6,924 nucleotides of DNA from Gammaproteobacteria bacterium (GTDB lineage: Bacteria > Pseudomonadota > Gammaproteobacteria > Pseudomonadales > GM7GCV1): the NCBI GenBank assembly GCA_030830945.1, contig JAURLY010000180.1, positions 1 through 6,924 of the forward strand, read 5' to 3'. Position numbers and translations under genes: made by a program. Below, piece by piece: positions 6,031 through 6,924 of the stretch. The notes under the pieces are model-generated. The model ran no database searches, was not told where the DNA came from, and worked only from the letters and a program-made list of their open reading frames with translations. Position 1 is the first letter of the stretch; every line of letters starts with the position of its first letter.

Positions 6031-6924
6031 TTAGGGAGAGACAAGACGCCGAATAATACCGTCGTATTTATTCAGGATATAAACTTGGTTATCTGCCCCT
6101 GAGCCAAAACGTAAATCCATGCGAAACGGCGGCTCTAGGCCTCGTTCACTGTATTCCTCCTGCACCATTTGCAGGAGTGTTTTTGCTTCACCGCTACCAT
6201 CGTCAAAGAGTACTCGACGATTTTCAGACTGGCCGTTGTACAAATTTTGTTTATCGGCAGGCACCGCAAACATCTCGCCAGTAAGAAGTTCGCCGAAGAG
6301 AATATAGTTTTCTACCTCAGCAACCCCACTATCTCTGACAACAGCTAAGCCAGATACTGCTGAGCCACGAAGCAGCAGAGGATCAATGTGATCATACTCA
6401 GCGATGGGGTAACGAATGCTGGGGTCACTGCGAATCTGTGTTTCATCAACACCTTCAGCATTGCTAATGAAAGCAAAGCTTCCTTCCCAGTCGTTCCAGC
6501 CGTGGTTTTTCCCAGCGGTCACCAGGCTAATTTTTTCTATGGTTGACTGACCAATATCAGAGACGATCAAAGCACCCGTTTCAGAGTCCCATTCAAATTG
6601 CTGTGGATTACGAAAACCATACGCATAAATTTCTGGTATCGCATCAGCAACACCAACAAATGGATTATTGGAAGGAACTCCATAATTACCATTAGCGCTG
6701 TTATCTCCAAGAGGATCAATTAAAAGTATTTTTCCCTGGGGCAGACTAAGATTGCCAGCGGCATCAAAAGGATCGTCGGCAGCCCCGCCATCACCTAGAG
6801 CGATGTATAGCAAGCCGTAGTCATCGTCACCTGGTGACGCCAAGGGATTGAATGCTGTTGGCCCACCATTATGGTTTTGGAAAGGCTGCTCTATACGCAA
6901 TAGCTCTCTGGGCGAGCCACCATC
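6031..6924 (-). CDS. PQQ-type glucose/sorbosone dehydrogenase-like protein, 5' end beyond window
   Basis: The last 297 residues are present; the frame stays open to the right edge, and its first visible residues DGGSPRELLRIEQPF align with DGGMPREVLRIEQPF (residues 170-184) of the complete paralogue, so the apparent methionine start at 6900 is an internal TTG leucine. Roughly 170 N-terminal residues including the signal peptide should lie outside. Motifs in local numbering: NHNGG (17-21), IALGDGG (41-47), GKILLIDPLG (64-73), FRNPQQF (104-110), DIGQ (123-126), NYILFGE and the C-terminal DGIIRRLVSP. Identity to the paralogue is about 76% by hand count. It lacks nine residues (KSWRNILDG in the paralogue) and has LLLRGS in place of GHTGASGT. 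These changes are in frame, so the gene looks functional but possibly altered in specificity. A periplasmic sugar dehydrogenase role is inferred from the family. Confidence 0.85.
   Translation of the reverse strand, partial: DGGSPRELLRIEQPFQNHNGGPTAFNPLASPGDDDYGLLYIALGDGGAADDPFDAAGNLSLPQGKILLIDPLGDNSANGNYGVPSNNPFVGVADAIPEIYAYGFRNPQQFEWDSETGALIVSDIGQSTIEKISLVTAGKNHGWNDWEGSFAFISNAEGVDETQIRSDPSIRYPIAEYDHIDPLLLRGSAVSGLAVVRDSGVAEVENYILFGELLTGEMFAVPADKQNLYNGQSENRRVLFDDGSGEAKTLLQMVQEEYSERGLEPPFRMDLRFGSGADNQVYILNKYDGIIRRLVSP

Larger units (their letters stand above)
5970..6924 (-). repeat. Tandem gene duplication, right copy (mate at 4284-5278)
   Basis: This copy keeps the intact terminator and the family-typical NHNGG and RNPQ motifs, whereas the left copy has NHNAS and RNLQ. 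The right copy in turn has lost nine and three residues in two loops. Each copy has thus changed in different places since the duplication. Confidence 0.8.

Noticed and set aside
6031..6900. A 289-residue protein starting at 6900 with M-R-I-E-Q
   Set aside because: The start is a TTG aligned to an internal leucine of the paralogue, and eight more homologous codons continue to the window edge, so the gene is simply truncated by the window.
1..6924. CRISPR array, tRNA, rRNA, insertion sequence or phage remnants
   Set aside because: No regularly spaced repeats, cloverleaf-like segments, transposase motifs or terminal inverted repeats were recognised; the only large repeat is the dehydrogenase gene duplication.

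Overview
All supported genes lie on the minus strand. The moderate G+C, Sec signal peptides, purple-bacterial style secreted oxidoreductases and simple rho-independent terminators suggest a Gram-negative bacterium. My best guess is an aquatic or marine gammaproteobacterium of the carbohydrate-degrading sort. That taxonomic guess is inference, because no rRNA or marker gene is present.

Reading in the direction of transcription (right to left): (1) 6924-6031 is the 3' two-thirds of a PQQ-type glucose/sorbosone dehydrogenase-like beta-propeller, cut by the window edge and closed by a near-perfect terminator hairpin (6004-5970). (2) 5785-4349 is a complete secreted paralogue of it, about 76% identical by hand alignment, with its own leader containing an inverted repeat and its own related but decayed terminator (4324-4284). 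The two genes and their terminators form a tandem duplication. (3) A leader with several small palindromes (4283-4142) precedes a likely operon. The operon holds a 252-residue secreted DUF1080 protein (3-keto-disaccharide hydrolase family), then after 36 bases a secreted mosaic protein of about 1102 residues (degenerate DUF1080-like domain, one-haem cytochrome c, DUF6797-like region, sorbosone-dehydrogenase-like propeller, C-terminal beta domain). Then 21 bases further on comes the first five codons of another gene with a strong Shine-Dalgarno, running off the left edge.

Working model (inference): these are periplasmic or exported proteins for oxidative attack on a sugar or glycoside. The propeller dehydrogenases would oxidise the sugar, the single haem of the mosaic protein would carry electrons to the respiratory chain, and the DUF1080 protein would cleave the keto-sugar product. 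The substrate is unknown. The most unusual items are the mosaic protein beside a stand-alone DUF1080 gene, and the paralogous dehydrogenase pair whose differences cluster in putative cofactor/substrate segments. No RNA genes, CRISPR arrays, insertion sequences or phage genes were seen, and no gene-free stretch exceeds 300 bases.
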